From NCBI GenBank assembly GCA_030533445.1, contig CM060075.1, forward strand, positions 36,228,196 to 36,292,195: 64,000 bases of DNA, written 5' to 3'. Shown here piece after piece: positions 15,001 through 24,569 of the stretch. The notes below the pieces were generated by a model. It was given only the letters and a program-made list of their open reading frames with translations. It had not been told where the DNA came from and did no database searches. Every line of letters begins with the position of its first letter. Positions within the stretch are counted from its first letter, which is position 1. A program made the position numbers and the translations under genes. Source of the DNA: Cyprinodon diabolis (Eukaryota; Chordata; Actinopteri; Cyprinodontiformes; Cyprinodontidae).

Positions 15001-15256
15001 AGTGATAGTTGATAACAAGTAGGTTAAGACATGTTAGAAAACTTCATTTATTTTGTAAGAAAAGAGAAAATGAGTGTGATGGTTTTAAACTTTCCCATAA
15101 TTGCATCTTTGTTTCCTTGTGTTGGAGCAGATTTTGTCTGACGAGGCAGCTGAGGTGGTTTACCAACTGAAGAGAGCCAGCAGCATCAACAGTAACAACA
15201 CAGCCGCTGTCCAGAAAAAGCCTTTAGTGGGGAAAAAATGTATGGCGTCAATGTAA
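1..15256 (+). CDS. Sec23-like zinc-finger / vWA-domain protein (circularly permutated Ras protein 1-like), 3' part, 15 exons
   Basis: Exons: 1-82, 156-241, 390-587, 1308-1352, 1441-1530, 4372-4523, 4660-4741, 5549-5664, 5770-5854, 8160-8266, 9417-9529, 9688-9799, 9900-10040, 14656-14749, 15131-15256 (stop TAA). All junctions are GT/AG and all phases close, giving 542 residues. The first exons carry a CxxC...CxxC zinc finger (VICGKC ... VCEFCGF) like that of Sec23/Sec24. It is followed by a von Willebrand A domain with a complete metal site: DISGS, then the threonine of GATALGP, then CTDGRAN. A beta-sandwich-like and a helical stretch (about 9417-10040) follow. The layout matches fish proteins named circularly permutated Ras protein 1-like. 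The permuted GTPase part, if present, would lie upstream and is not in the window, so the name rests on the zinc-finger/vWA half. The cellular role is not well established. Least certain junction: the acceptor at 9688. Confidence 0.75.
1655..1838 (+). repeat. tRNA-derived SINE in intron
   Basis: The head GAGTGGCCTAGTAGTTAGGGC resembles a tRNA A box. A degenerate B box (GGTTCTGAGTTCCG) follows, then the body and a tail with AATAAAGTTCAATTATAG. The same body words (GGGATGGATTAAATGCAGA) recur in the SINE copies at 24021 and 28937. Confidence 0.6.
1905..2435 (-). repeat. tRNA-derived SINE split by a later insertion
   Basis: The two outer parts (about 1905-1985 and 2333-2435) match consecutive parts of the intact copy at 45011-45328: first the TTATATAGC ... 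AAAGCGCTT end, then CATTGTAGCCACAGCTGCCC and GGGCCCTCTGAC. The middle is a copy of an unrelated high-copy repeat. Confidence 0.6.
1986..2328 (+). repeat. high-copy teleost dispersed repeat, copy 1
   Basis: Shares with the copies at 2603 and 3178 the words ATCTCCAGCTGTCAATGGG, GGGTACACCCTGGACA, GGACTGTGGGAGGAAG and GGGAGAACATGCAAA, in the same order. This is a common non-coding fish repeat. I do not assign a class. Short reading frames inside it are not genes. Confidence 0.65.
2603..2965 (+). repeat. high-copy teleost dispersed repeat, copy 2
   Basis: The fullest of three copies in this intron. It starts with a (CATC)n stretch, then runs through CGCTTATCCC, the GGGGTACACCCTGGACAGG core and a terminal CTTCTTGCTGCAAGGCAGC. 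Confidence 0.7.
3178..3492 (+). repeat. high-copy teleost dispersed repeat, copy 3
   Basis: A degraded third copy with the same word order as the two upstream copies (ATCTCCAGCTGTCAATGGGC, GACAGGTCGCCAGTCCATCG, GGGAGAACATGCAAACTCC). The stretch from 3493 to 4371 to the next exon shows nothing I recognise. Confidence 0.65.
5873..6783. mobile_element. non-autonomous hAT-like DNA transposon with 8-bp target duplication
   Basis: Terminal inverted repeats CATGGGCGTAGGTTTG (left) and CAAACCTACGCCCTTG (right) match at 15 of 16 positions. They are flanked by the identical 8-mer ATATTACC at 5865-5872 and 6784-6791. An 8-bp target duplication is the hAT hallmark. The 911-bp body has no transposase frame. 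It sits about 20 bases inside the intron donor at 5855. Confidence 0.85.
8585..8620. repeat. perfect 15-bp-arm hairpin
   Basis: Arms CTGGGGTTCATGTAA and TTACATGAACCCCAG are exact reverse complements around a 6-base spacer, GCCAAG. The hairpin lies in an intron of the vWA gene. Confidence 0.85.
8783..9321. repeat. (GGAT/GGAC)n tetranucleotide tract
   Basis: About 540 bases of GGAT units with GGAC, AGAC and AGAT variants, in an intron, ending less than 100 bases before the exon at 9417. The open frames reading HPSI/HPSV or DGWM across it are products of the repeat. Confidence 0.95.
10070..10128. repeat. (GGAT)n microsatellite
   Basis: About 14 GGAT units starting 30 bases after the splice donor at 10041, in the intron that also holds the Tc1 element. 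Confidence 0.9.
12149..12201. repeat. inverted pair GGCCACTAGGGGC / GCCCCTAGTGGCC
   Basis: Exact 13-bp arms at 12149-12161 and 12189-12201 with a 27-base spacer. Each arm resembles the CTCF core (CCACTAGGGGGC) with one mismatch. It lies in the large intron (10041-14655), upstream of the Tc1 element. Confidence 0.7.
12470..13717 (-). mobile_element. Tc1/mariner-family transposon, near-complete
   Basis: Ends CACTATATTGCCAAAAGTAT and its reverse complement are flanked by TA on both sides (12468-12469 and 13718-13719), the Tc1 target duplication. The 1248-bp element carries a transposase frame on the minus strand. It lies wholly inside the intron 10041-14655 of the vWA gene, in the opposite orientation. 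Confidence 0.93.
12552..13586 (-). pseudogene. Tc1-like transposase with one in-frame stop
   Basis: Reads from [13 protein letters not shown] at 13586 to GGPTSY then stop at 12552, about 344 codons, the usual Tc1 transposase length. It has an N-terminal paired-type helix-turn-helix region ([16 protein letters not shown], then [11 protein letters not shown] as hinge) and a DDE catalytic core. The three acidic residues are in [16 protein letters not shown] and [13 protein letters not shown]. One TAA stop at 13119-13121, right after the first catalytic Asp, interrupts an otherwise open frame; Tc1 proteins normally have Glu there. The same frame continues on both sides without a shift, so the copy looks young and inactivated by a single substitution. 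An alternative start is at 13697. Confidence 0.88.
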
Positions 15257-15537
15257 AAAAAAAAAAAAAAAAAAAAAAGATTCTTTGAGTCTTTGGCAGA
15301 GAGGTAAAAAGATTTTGTATAGTTTGTTCTACTGTTACTGTGCAACGGCTGTACCTTTAACATATAGCCCAGACTTTATTTGGGAATCACATTTAATAGT
15401 TTAATGCTAAATTGGAAGGATGTGATTAATAGATGAGTCCAAAATGGTGCTATGAACAGATCATAGTGGGGCCATTAAACTGAGATTATGTTTCTGTTTT
15501 AGAGGAAACTATGTCAGTATACTTCTGTTTCATGTCA

Positions 15538-15543
15538 AATAAA
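15538..15543 (+). promoter_or_regulatory. polyadenylation signal AATAAA of the vWA gene
   Basis: AATAAA lies about 280 bases after the stop codon at 15256. It is followed by a T/G-rich stretch (TTTTTGTGCTTTGTTG), as expected of a vertebrate poly(A) site. An A-run at 15256-15278 directly after the stop is genomic. Confidence 0.6.
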
Positions 15544-15732
15544 GATTTTTGTGCTTTGTTGTAAAGTCAAGTTGAATTTTCTTTATTTTCTTCTGATATT
15601 TTTCCTCTTCAAAAAAAAACCCCAAGGATTTTCTTTTCTCATCTAAGGCCCTGATCCCATTATTCTGAACACTTTACAAAACACTTCTGTTGGCTTCACC
15701 TGTTTAGTCCAGTTGCTAACTAGATAATGATC

Positions 15733-15931
15733 CAGGGGTCTCAAACTGGTTCCAGAAAGGGCCGTGTGGCTGCAGGTTTTCTTTCCAACCAAGCAATAGC
15801 ACACCAGACTCCAGTCATCTCATTAACTGAGTGCAATCTGAACATGATGACTGAGTCTGGTGTGCTATTGCTTGGTTGGAGAGAAAACCTGCAGCCACAT
15901 GGCCCTTTCTGGAACTGGTTTAGGACCCCTG
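15733..15931. mobile_element. foldback hAT-like MITE, copy A
   Basis: Left CAGGGGTCTCAAACTGGTTC and right CTGGAACTGGTTTAGGACCCCTG form long inverted arms covering nearly the whole 199-bp element (GGTTTTCTTTCCAACCAAGC against GCTTGGTTGGAGAGAAAACC). No clear target duplication is visible here. The related copy at 38386 has one. Confidence 0.8.
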
Positions 15932-17489
15932 ATAATCCGTGTTTAAGAGAGGGAAGAAGTCCCTTACATCATCTTATTTGTGCTGCCCAACAGTGGTGAG
16001 AAAAGGAACTGCAGTTCAGCCTTGGTTTGCTGATTCACTGTAATCATTATGCAGCATAAGCAGATGAACTGAACAGACCGGTTCTGGTAGAAAAAAGCCG
16101 GTCTGTCAGGGCACTGGCCCAGTTATCAGATTGCTGCTGTTGGGCAACACTTTGTCCTGCAGAGCAACCTGGATGTGGTTGTTGTGGAATGTACAAGAGA
16201 AGCAGACCTGCAGGAACGTACAATCTGTAGTTACATATCTCACAGTGGAGGAAATTTACCTGAGGGTGTTTGTTTTTTCTCTCTGTGAGTCACAGCCAGA
16301 CAATTTACAAAGTACATTCATGAGGTACATAGTCTAGAATATTCCCTGAGTAATCTGAGGGTTATTCTTTAAAAAAGGAGTCCAAATCGCTTTACTAATT
16401 AATTAGCTAATTTAAAAACAATAAAAGAAATTAAAGATGATTGGAAGAGGAATGCCTTGTTTATTGGCTTAAATATTTCCCTTTTTAGATGTAAGGTCTG
16501 TATCTTTTTGAAGGCTTTCAGTAAAATTTTCATCCTGAAATATTTTTCAGGATTAATTGACTGAGCAGGAAACCTATATGTGACATTACTATATTACTAT
16601 AATGCCTCTTGACCCCTTCTACATCCATGGTCTATTTGATCCGCTCTGTTGGAATCGCATAGTAGAGCTTTATTTTGATGAGGTGTGTTTGAAGATATTC
16701 ATGGTAACTACTTATACTGCAGAGTCCCTCAGCCCAGAGAGAGAATTGAATTACAGAAGAACCGCCAGTATTGTGGTCTGACATATCGTAGGAAACCAAG
16801 ATTATCTTTGTTGGAGGGAAGGTCAGAGAGGTACGGTCAGTTTGATCTTATATTGGAAATTAGTAGAGAAAAACTAACTGTGCATCACCTTTGAGACATT
16901 GTTTCTATAGAGGTATATAAGGCTCTGGGGATGCTTTCTTCAGCAGGGACCGGAAATCAGAGTTTTAAGATGAATGGAGTCTAAAACAGGATGCAAAAAA
17001 TTATAGTTTTGGTATCATTAAAAAGGTTACTGGGTTAGAGGTTTGACTGCTAAACGTTGCTGCTAAAGGACAAGAACCCTAAACATACAATCACATAGAC
17101 AATGAAATGGCTTAGATCAAAGAATACTCATCCTGGAATGGTCTAATCAAGTCCTGATTATCAATTCAAATGATAATTTTTGTTCTCCAACCAGTACGGT
17201 TGTGCTAGAGGTACTCAGAAATGATGGCCACGAAGAATAGAAAGAAATTACAATGGAAACCTGTGCAACGAATACACAGAAACAAAATCAGGCCAAGGTT
17301 CATGAAAACTTTGGTACAGCTTATCTTGCCATGATGCGGGAAGATGGTCACGTCATCAGATAAAAGACATGCCGACCGTGGGAAACATTACAAATCCACG
17401 TGCAATTAGGCAAACAACTTAAATAAACACAATGAGACAAACATCACAAGCAACCACGCCTGGAAAATGAACACCACCTTACTGGTCAA
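15932..17489. other. intergenic, no gene recognised
   Basis: AT-rich, with short frames only, none showing a protein family I know. No clear repeat class. Confidence 0.4.
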
Positions 17490-18160
17490 AAGGGCACAGA
17501 AGTGTACTTCTTGCGGAGAATAAGGAGAGCCCTCCTGCCCCCACCCATCCTCACCACCTTCTACAGAAGCACCATAGAGAGCGTTCTGAGCTGCAGCGCC
17601 TCAGACTGGAAGAAGGTTAGAAGAGTGGTGAAAACAGCAGAGAGGACCATCGGGGCTCCTCTTCCCTCCATAAGAGACATTTCCTCCCAGCGCTGCGTGT
17701 CCTGAGGCCGTAACATCATCAGCCACCCCTCACACCCCCAACATGGACTGTTCTCCCTGCTGCCCTCTGGGAAGAGGCTTACCAGCATTCAATGCCGGTC
17801 CAGTAGATTCTGTAACAGCTTTTTCCCCACTGCCATCAGACAGCTGAGATGTTGATTCACAAATCGAGACTCTGCATCACACTGATAGCATCATACTTGC
17901 ACTACATAGTGAATCTTCAAAATAGAACTCAACTGCAATGTTTTTTGCTGCATTTTGCACCTGCATCTATTTATTTATTTTTGCACTGCTTTGAACCTTC
18001 TACATTAAATGCCTTTTTTTGCACCATGTCACGTCACACTGTGTACATTTGATTACTGCTGCACTATATGAATGGAAATGTTATTTTCTGCTGCTAAGTT
18101 GCTGCTCATTCACTGTTGGAAAGCTGTATAAATGAAATTTTGTTTTTTATACACTCTGTG
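17490..18160 (+). mobile_element. 3' end of a LINE (L2/Rex1-like), degraded
   Basis: The translation FLRRIRRALLPPPILTTFYR, then IESVLSCSASDWKK and RTIGAPLPSIRDI, is the C-terminal part of a non-LTR reverse-transcriptase ORF. An internal deletion follows SASDW, and a frameshift or stop follows SQRCVS. Downstream words on another frame (LPSGKRL, NSFFPTAIRQL) complete the usual LINE C-terminus. A T-rich 3' tail follows. Confidence 0.75.
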
Positions 18161-19410
18161 TATACAAAATGAGAGTAGAGTTTGTGTAGGTCTAAGAAAC
18201 ACACAGGAGATCACATGAAATATGATTTCTTTAGAAATTTTTTAAATGATTTATAAAAAAAAAACAAAATTGTAATGAAAATATAAGGGAATCTGACTAA
18301 TGTGTGATTTTGGAGAAAAAAAATTGGCGATGCAGATGACCAGATGGAGCATAAAAGCCTCATATAATTCACATTTGTCTCAGACGTTCATCTAAACTTT
18401 AATAATGTATTTATAACTAAAAACAAAAACCTGTTGATTGATTTGACACTTGATGTCGTATTCCTGTTTATTCCATTACAGGCAGGCGTATTCAGGCTAT
18501 GCTAAATGAGGTTAAAGGCAATTTATATACATGACACATTTTAGTAGCACAACACTTCAAAGTGCCGCCATTGAAAAAAAAAAAAAAAAAACTGCATTAG
18601 AGTGAAATTAAGGGGAAAATAGTTACAAAAAAAAAAATTAATAATTCAAATGAAATGATTATATGAAAAAAGTTTCAATATTTGATAAAAAAAAATATAA
18701 GGAAAATTGTACTGAAAATTTTTTATGTTTAGATATCACAGTCAAAGGTCACTTTAAACAAAAATACATTTTTAATTTTAATTTAAAGCACTTTTACTGT
18801 TTTTTTAGGGAGTTTAATTCATATAAATGGACCTTGGAAGCTGAAAGCTGCTTATCTATGGTTGGTTCTGGTTCTGGATATGCAGAGTAGATTGAAGACC
18901 ATAAGACCTGACAGGTCTGGGTGGTTGATACCCTGATAGCAGGTCTGCAATGTATTGTGGAGGTAAGCTATTCAGACGTATATTACAGTGTATTCTCTGA
19001 CATAGGGGGACTCAGGGATGACGTGCTCTACTTTCTTAGTTTTAGTGAAGACCCAGGCAGCAGCATTCTGCAACAACTGCAGCGGTCTAATCAACATTTT
19101 ATGCAGACCTGTGACGACTGTGTTGCACTACTCAATTCTACTAATGGTGAACGCATCAATTAGTTTTCCAAGGTCCGGCTGAGATGTTAGTCTTTTAATC
19201 CTGCAGTCTTTATGTGCCTCTGAAAGCTCAGGTCTGAGTCCTTCGCTGCATCCAGACTTGACTGGTGTTTTTTTAGCTGAATTAACCAAAGCTGTGTGCT
19301 AACTGCTGAAGGCTCTTCTTTGGTCCAAAAAAAAATTACTTTTGTTCTGATTCAGCTGAAGAAAATTCTGGTGTATGATGAATGGATTTCTCCAATGTCA
19401 ATGGGTTCAC
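18161..19410. other. intergenic, A-rich with unassigned repeat-like stretch
   Basis: Poly-A runs at 18570-18590 and 18627-18640. The stretch from about 18890 to 19400 reads like a decayed interspersed repeat in word composition, but I cannot classify it. No gene is seen. Confidence 0.35.
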
Positions 19411-20204
19411 TGTCACGGTTGTGGTTTTGTCCAAGTTTTATTTTGTGTTTTCATTTGTGTTATTTCGATTCTTGTGTTTGTTAGGTTTATTCAATGATGA
19501 TTATAAAATCAATGTGTGTTTATAAAAAATTTGTACAAGGGGATGCTCCACTCCTGTCTCATGATTCAGTCAGGAGACCATCCTGCCTTGTCATTCTGAT
19601 GGAGCATTCTGTCTTCATGAACTGATCAATTGTTCTGTAAGAACAATACTCTGTTTGTAACCATCTGTCATGTTCTGTTAATAAAATGCTCTGCGGAGGA
19701 GGTCCAGTGGGAGACAGTGTGTTTGAGTCTGGGCTTCAACTGTCTCTCCTTTCTGCAGAAATTGTATCCATTACTGTGTATTTCAGTTCTTCTTTTGCAA
19801 AAACCTACATTTTATGAACCCGACAGTGTTCTAGGTATTTTTGATTGTATTTGAGTTCTTAGAGATTTCCTGTGTGCCCTCTTGTGTCAGTCTCCGTTTC
19901 CCTAGCTTCCTGCTTGCCTCTGTTCACACCTGCTCCCAATCTGCTAATTAGCCTGGTCTTTGTTTCTCTCTCCCATATAATCCCCTCCTGTCAAGTCACT
20001 CTTGGCTGGTTTGTCGTCATTACTTTGTCCCCTTCTTGTTGTGATTATTCTTGGTTTTCAGCATTTTTTTGATTTTTTTTTGTGGATTTATGTTTTTAGA
20101 TTTTTGCTTTTTTTAAACTTTTGTTATTAAACCTTTAAGTAACCGCCTCAAGCTTAGTGTCTGCATGTGGGTCCTGTCAAACCACCTACACCCTCACTGT
20201 GACA
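19411..20204 (+). mobile_element. probable solo LTR of a Ty3/Gypsy-like retroelement
   Basis: Begins TGTCACGGTTGTGG and ends CACTGTGACA (TG...CA with a short inverted repeat TGTCAC/GTGACA). Near the 3' end it has TTATTAAACC followed by GTGTCTGCATGTGGGTCCTG, a word string typical of fish Gypsy LTR ends. No internal gag/pol is present, and no matching 5-bp target duplication is visible. The part around 19500-19860 may be a secondary insertion. Confidence 0.55.
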
Positions 20205-20984
20205 CAGACAAGCTTACTGTGTCCGAACGTCCGCCCTAAATCCCTTAATCCCTATATAGAACGGGAACTATATAGGGGACTTTATAGCAAACTCAGTTAA
20301 CTGACCGTTCTGTCGGGTAGCGACAGCCTATTTCGACAGCAAATCTCATAAAGCTATGCGGGGAGATCTCTCCGTGCAAAGGATTCTGGGATACATCTGC
20401 CACTTCTGAGACCTTCCTTTTTTTCTCATACACTTCATAGACACTTTTTCTCTTACAAGGAGAGAACGGTGAGCTTCAATGACTGGCTGAAACCGTAGCT
20501 CACCACACATAAACGCCTGAAAGTGTGCATGCGCAGACCAGAATGATTGACAATTAGGAGGACCACTTATTTAGATGATCCACCGGAAATAAAAGATTGA
20601 CCTCTCTACCTTTAAAGATGGCCTGTTAAAAATAGCTATTACCAAAGATTTTAAAAGAAGGGCATTATTGGTAATATCACAGAAACCTATAAAAAAAATT
20701 CTGTTGAAAATTGCAATGATTGCTTCTGCTTTTCTACGTTTCTGAATCTTTCAGTGAACTTAATTAAAGTTCAAAATCACATATTTTAATCATAAACCAG
20801 CACAGCAAGGTGCCCCTCACAAAATAACTGGCATAAGCATCAAAAGAATAATAATATGAGTTGTCAAAAGCCCAATAGAGCAACTGTAGAGCGCCATAGA
20901 GTAATGACTGATAATAACAGGTATAGTTTTCCCAATGAAAGCTTGTGTATGGGTTGTTGAAAAATATTCAGACAGCCCATTGAA

Positions 20985-21330
20985 ATACTAGGAAACTGCT
21001 TTGTTCAGATGAGATCAACATTTTCTTCTTTGGATGTCATTATGTACTCAGCATTTGGCAGAAGAAAACACTGAAGGCGGGAACATCACAGTGTGGGCTG
21101 TCCTACAGCATAAATGGTACATTTCAGAGAACTGAAGGATGAATGGACAAATATGAATTTCCGGAAAAGGCATTCTTGATAAAAAAAAAACATAAAATGA
21201 CACAAGTATGGGTTTCTAAGAAAGACAATAGTCCTCTTCATAGTAAAACTCCTGGAATAGTCCAGTTAGTCACCTGAGTTTGTAAACATGGTTCATCAAG
21301 TCTGAGGACTTTAAAGCACAATCAGTGATT
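20985..21330 (+). mobile_element. possible decayed Tc1-like fragment
   Basis: Frames around 21000-21150 give FRSDEINIFFFG and SIWQKKTLKAG, similar in pattern to the region after the first catalytic Asp of Tc1 transposases (SDE-K-x-FG ... W-x-KK). Heavily broken; weak evidence. Confidence 0.35.
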
Positions 21331-21334
21331 TAAC

Positions 21335-21535
21335 CATTCACACTGAAGGCTACATCGTAGCCACAGCTGCCTTGGGGCAGAGTAACAGAAGCAGAACTGC
21401 CATCTGGCCACCAGCAGCAGGAAAGGGGAGGTGAAGAGTGTTGCCCAAGGACACAACAACTAAACTTTGGAACTGACAACCTATCAGATACAGAACAAAC
21501 TCCTACCTTCTAAACCACCATTATCACAGAACATA
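21335..21535 (-). repeat. degraded tRNA-derived SINE
   Basis: Shares GTAGCCACAGCTGCC, GCCCAAGGACACAAC and CAAACTCCTACC with the better copy at 45011-45328, in the same order. Confidence 0.6.
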
Positions 21536-21999
21536 ACTAGAAAGAATGGATTAAAATCCCGGCTGACTAGTTACCTCATTCAGTGCTTATCCTGTTAATG
21601 AATTTTCCATTTCTTTGTAGGTGTGAATCATTAGAGTGCTAACCTACATCTGGTGGGGATTTAATGCTTATAGAAATGTAAAAAAATATATTTACAGAGA
21701 AAAATGTTGAGGTCTCCAGCAAGTATTCAGGTAATAGCTCTAATAATAAACAAGGAAATAAAAATCTCGATAAATATGGCTAACTTAATTCTGACGATCA
21801 TTTAGATAGCCACTCAAATGTGAATATGTGTGTCTTTATTTATCCTCGGTTCCAAGAAGTGCTTTACCTTTAACATCACTGAAACATAAAAAAGCTGCAG
21901 AACATCTTAATGAATATGCATCTTATGCCTTTGACCTACTCTGCAACATATCTGTTTGTGCTTCTAACTTAACCAGTACTGCAACTTTTACCTCGTAAA

Positions 22000-22176
22000 G
22001 GGAGAACAGGTGAGAGGGAGGGACTTATGAAAGCCCCCGCCCTTAGGTTTAAGCAGAAACACCCACACATGCATTTTTAGCAGGAATAAATCCCAGGTGC
22101 TTTAATAAGGAAAAGAAGCCAGTGCAGGCTTCAAGCATCTCTGGACGGTTTGGACTTACAGCTTCTACTCTATAAG
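22000..22176 (+). promoter_or_regulatory. putative promoter and noncoding first exon, copy 1
   Basis: A relatively GC-rich stretch (AAAGCCCCCGCCCTTAGG), AT-rich TATA-like words (AATAAATCC, TTAATAAGG), and a run ending CTCTATAAG followed by the donor GTATCAG at 22177. The TRIM coding start at 32663 is preceded by a splice acceptor, so its 5' UTR must start in an upstream exon. This is a candidate. The link to TRIM is inference. Confidence 0.35.
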
Positions 22177-22786
22177 GTATCAGCATGTTTTCTTTTTTTT
22201 GAAGTAACACAAATTAAACTTTACTTTTTAAATTACTCTGGTAAGTAATGCATCACATTATGTTGGGCTGCCTTAACGTTGTTCTAAATTTCAAATATCT
22301 TGATTTATCGCCTTCTCAAATATTTCCTCTTCTAATTATACAAACTCTAACAGATGCTTTATTTCCTATGCCTGTCCTTAAAATGATAATGATGATAATA
22401 ACTTATAATAGTAACTGGTGTATTATGAGATAAATAGCATTCAGTTCTATTTTCCCATATTGTGCTTTCTGAGGGCATAATAGGGGCAGTTCTCTGATGT
22501 AAGCGCATGGCTCTGTTTATGGGAATACGTGACCTTTAATAAGTTTTGTTTCATAACACATGCTTTAGCGTCATAACACATGCTTTAGCGTCAGTTGGCG
22601 TTAAATGAAGAAAGAAAAGAAGTTTGTGCTTTTTGTTGTGTTTAGATGGTTTTGGTTATTTTCTGGTCTTTTTTTAAAGCAAGATTTGTTTTATTTGGAT
22701 ATAATGCCTCAAAGATGTGTTTTACCTTTTCAATGTTTTCTATTTTTGATTTGTTTGAAAAAATTTGTTTCAAAAAAATAAAAAAA

Positions 22787-22787
<1 letters not shown>

Positions 22788-22870
<83 letters not shown>
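22788..22870. repeat. (AT)n microsatellite, unit 1
   Basis: About 40 AT units with a single interruption (ATACAT). Confidence 0.95.
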
Positions 22871-23030
22871 CTTAAAATGTCAAAGAGGGAAGATCCTTAA
22901 AAGTGTTTTCATATAGCAATCTAGGTAATGGTGTTCTCTGTCTGCAGTGGTCGGCATCAGTCATAAACAGGAACCTGAGTTCATTATCATGGACCGGCAG
23001 GACTCTTTTGTTTTATTATTATCATATAAC

Positions 23031-23263
23031 TTTATTGTCATTTCATTGTCACAAATACAAAGCAACAAAATTAGCTCTCTGCATTTCACTCATCCTGTTG
23101 GGAAACAGTGGGCTGCCATTGTGCGGCACCTGGGGGAGCAGTGTAGGGTTAAGTGTCCCACACTGCCACTCAGGGACCCAGAGTGGCAGTGTGGGAATGG
23201 GGCCTGAACTCATAACCTCTGGTACCCAAGCGCAATGCCCTAACCACTCGGCCGGCACTTCCC
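23031..23263 (-). repeat. tRNA-derived SINE, minus orientation, unit 1
   Basis: On the minus strand it reads a tRNA-like head (GGCCGAGTGGTTAGGGCATT ... GGTTATGAGTTCAGGCC), then the body and a tail TTTGTGACAATGAAATGACA. A secondary inverted repeat inside (CCACACTGCCACTC / GAGTGGCAGTGTGG) is notable. Same family as 24021-24250. Confidence 0.75.
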
Positions 23264-24020
23264 TTTGGTCTGTGTGGAGGTAAAGACTGGTCTGTGTGGT
23301 CCAGTCAAACATGAAAGCCAACTAAGATCAAAAGGTTTATGTTGGCTTAGGCATAAAAAAGGCCAGAATTAATGTTCCTACCCAGTTGTTTTTTTTTTTT
23401 GTGCCATAAGGATGGAGCATGAGAGGAAGCCTCATGTTCTCCCATCAGACCCTCAGATCTAAACTTTGAAAATGCGCTTACAAGCCAAAAAGCATCTTCT
23501 CGCGTTTAGCTGTCCTCCATGAACGTATATTTTGTACACAAAGTCAGATTTTTCTGAAATAGACTCTGCCCAATCGGATTAATTATTTGTCCAATTGTTT
23601 TCCGTAGTACATACAGCACAGAATGAGATTAGAGGCATCAGGATGATCCCTTCAACTGCCTTTTTTATGTTCTTTGGTAAATAATATATCCTGATCACCT
23701 CTTAATCATTTAAATTCCTGTTGGACAAAGACAAAGAATGACATCAAATCAATGAAAATACTCTCACAGTAATACTAATGATTGTTTTAGATGAATTGTA
23801 TTTCACTCTTCTTAACAAAGAGATTAATTTAAGGTTAACAAATACAGAGCATAGCTAAAGAATCTTCCAAAAGGAGTGATCTAGGGGGGGTATTGGAAGT
23901 CAACAAGGATTTGTCATTCAAAAGAGCTGCCAAAAGATCTTTAGTAAGGAAGGAACATTGCCTGTTAAAAAAAATAAATAAATGACATTGTACTGATTAG
24001 CCAGTAGCTGTCGTTACAAA

Positions 24021-24250
24021 GGGGAGTGGCGGCCTAGTGGTAAGGGCATTGCGCTTGCATCCAAGAGGTTTAAGTTCAAGCACCACTCCCACATATTGTT
24101 ACTTTGGGTCCCTGAGCAAGACACTTAACCCCACACTGCTCCCCGGGCACCACACAATCGCTGCCCACTGATCTCTAAAGGGATGGGCTAAATGCAGAAA
24201 GTTAATTTTGTTGCTTTGTATTTGTGACTGAGTAATGACAATCAAAAGTT
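24021..24250 (+). repeat. tRNA-derived SINE, plus orientation, unit 1
   Basis: Head GAGTGGCGGCCTAGTGG with A-box character, B-box-like AAGTTCAAGCACC, then GTCCCTGAGCAAGACACTTA, GGGATGGGCTAAATGCAGA and a tail TTTGTATTTGTGACTGAG. It is not a working tRNA gene: the cloverleaf is decayed and the SINE body follows. Confidence 0.75.
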
Positions 24251-24424
24251 GAATTCTAAATTGATAACATTTGTTGAGGAGAGGTTATTCATGAGTATTA
24301 TGTTAAAACTAAGACTTCATTACAGAATTGTTTTCAAGGTTAAGCATTAAAAAAATCCACAAGGGTTTGCTTTAGGCCCTGTGTTTTTCCTTTCTGAAAT
24401 CAACATTTTCTGCTGTGTATTTGC

Positions 24425-24569
24425 CAGACATGGGCAATGTGGAGTCAACAAGTCATCTCCATGTCATGTATTTAATCTACCCAACCAGGTGAGTCCAATC
24501 TGCACAGTTTAATTCACGGTGAAGATTGGACTCGCCTGCTTCAGCTTGACTCCACATTGCCCATGTCTG
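24425..24569. mobile_element. hAT-like MITE, unit 1
   Basis: Ends CAGACATGGGCAATGTGGAG and CTCCACATTGCCCATGTCTG are exact reverse complements. Flanks GTATTTGC (24417-24424) and ATATTTGC (24570-24577) match at 7 of 8 bases, which fits an 8-bp hAT target duplication. 145 bp. Confidence 0.85.

Noticed and set aside
15733..15931. Target duplication for the first foldback MITE
   Set aside because: The flanks share only ATAAT out of register, which is not convincing.
22903..23283. 126-residue open frame, repeated at 27819-28199
   Set aside because: It runs through a SINE in reverse orientation. Its conservation between units reflects the recent DNA duplication, not selection.
24021..24250. tRNA gene
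   Set aside because: The tRNA-like head has degraded boxes and no intact cloverleaf, and a SINE body and tail follow.
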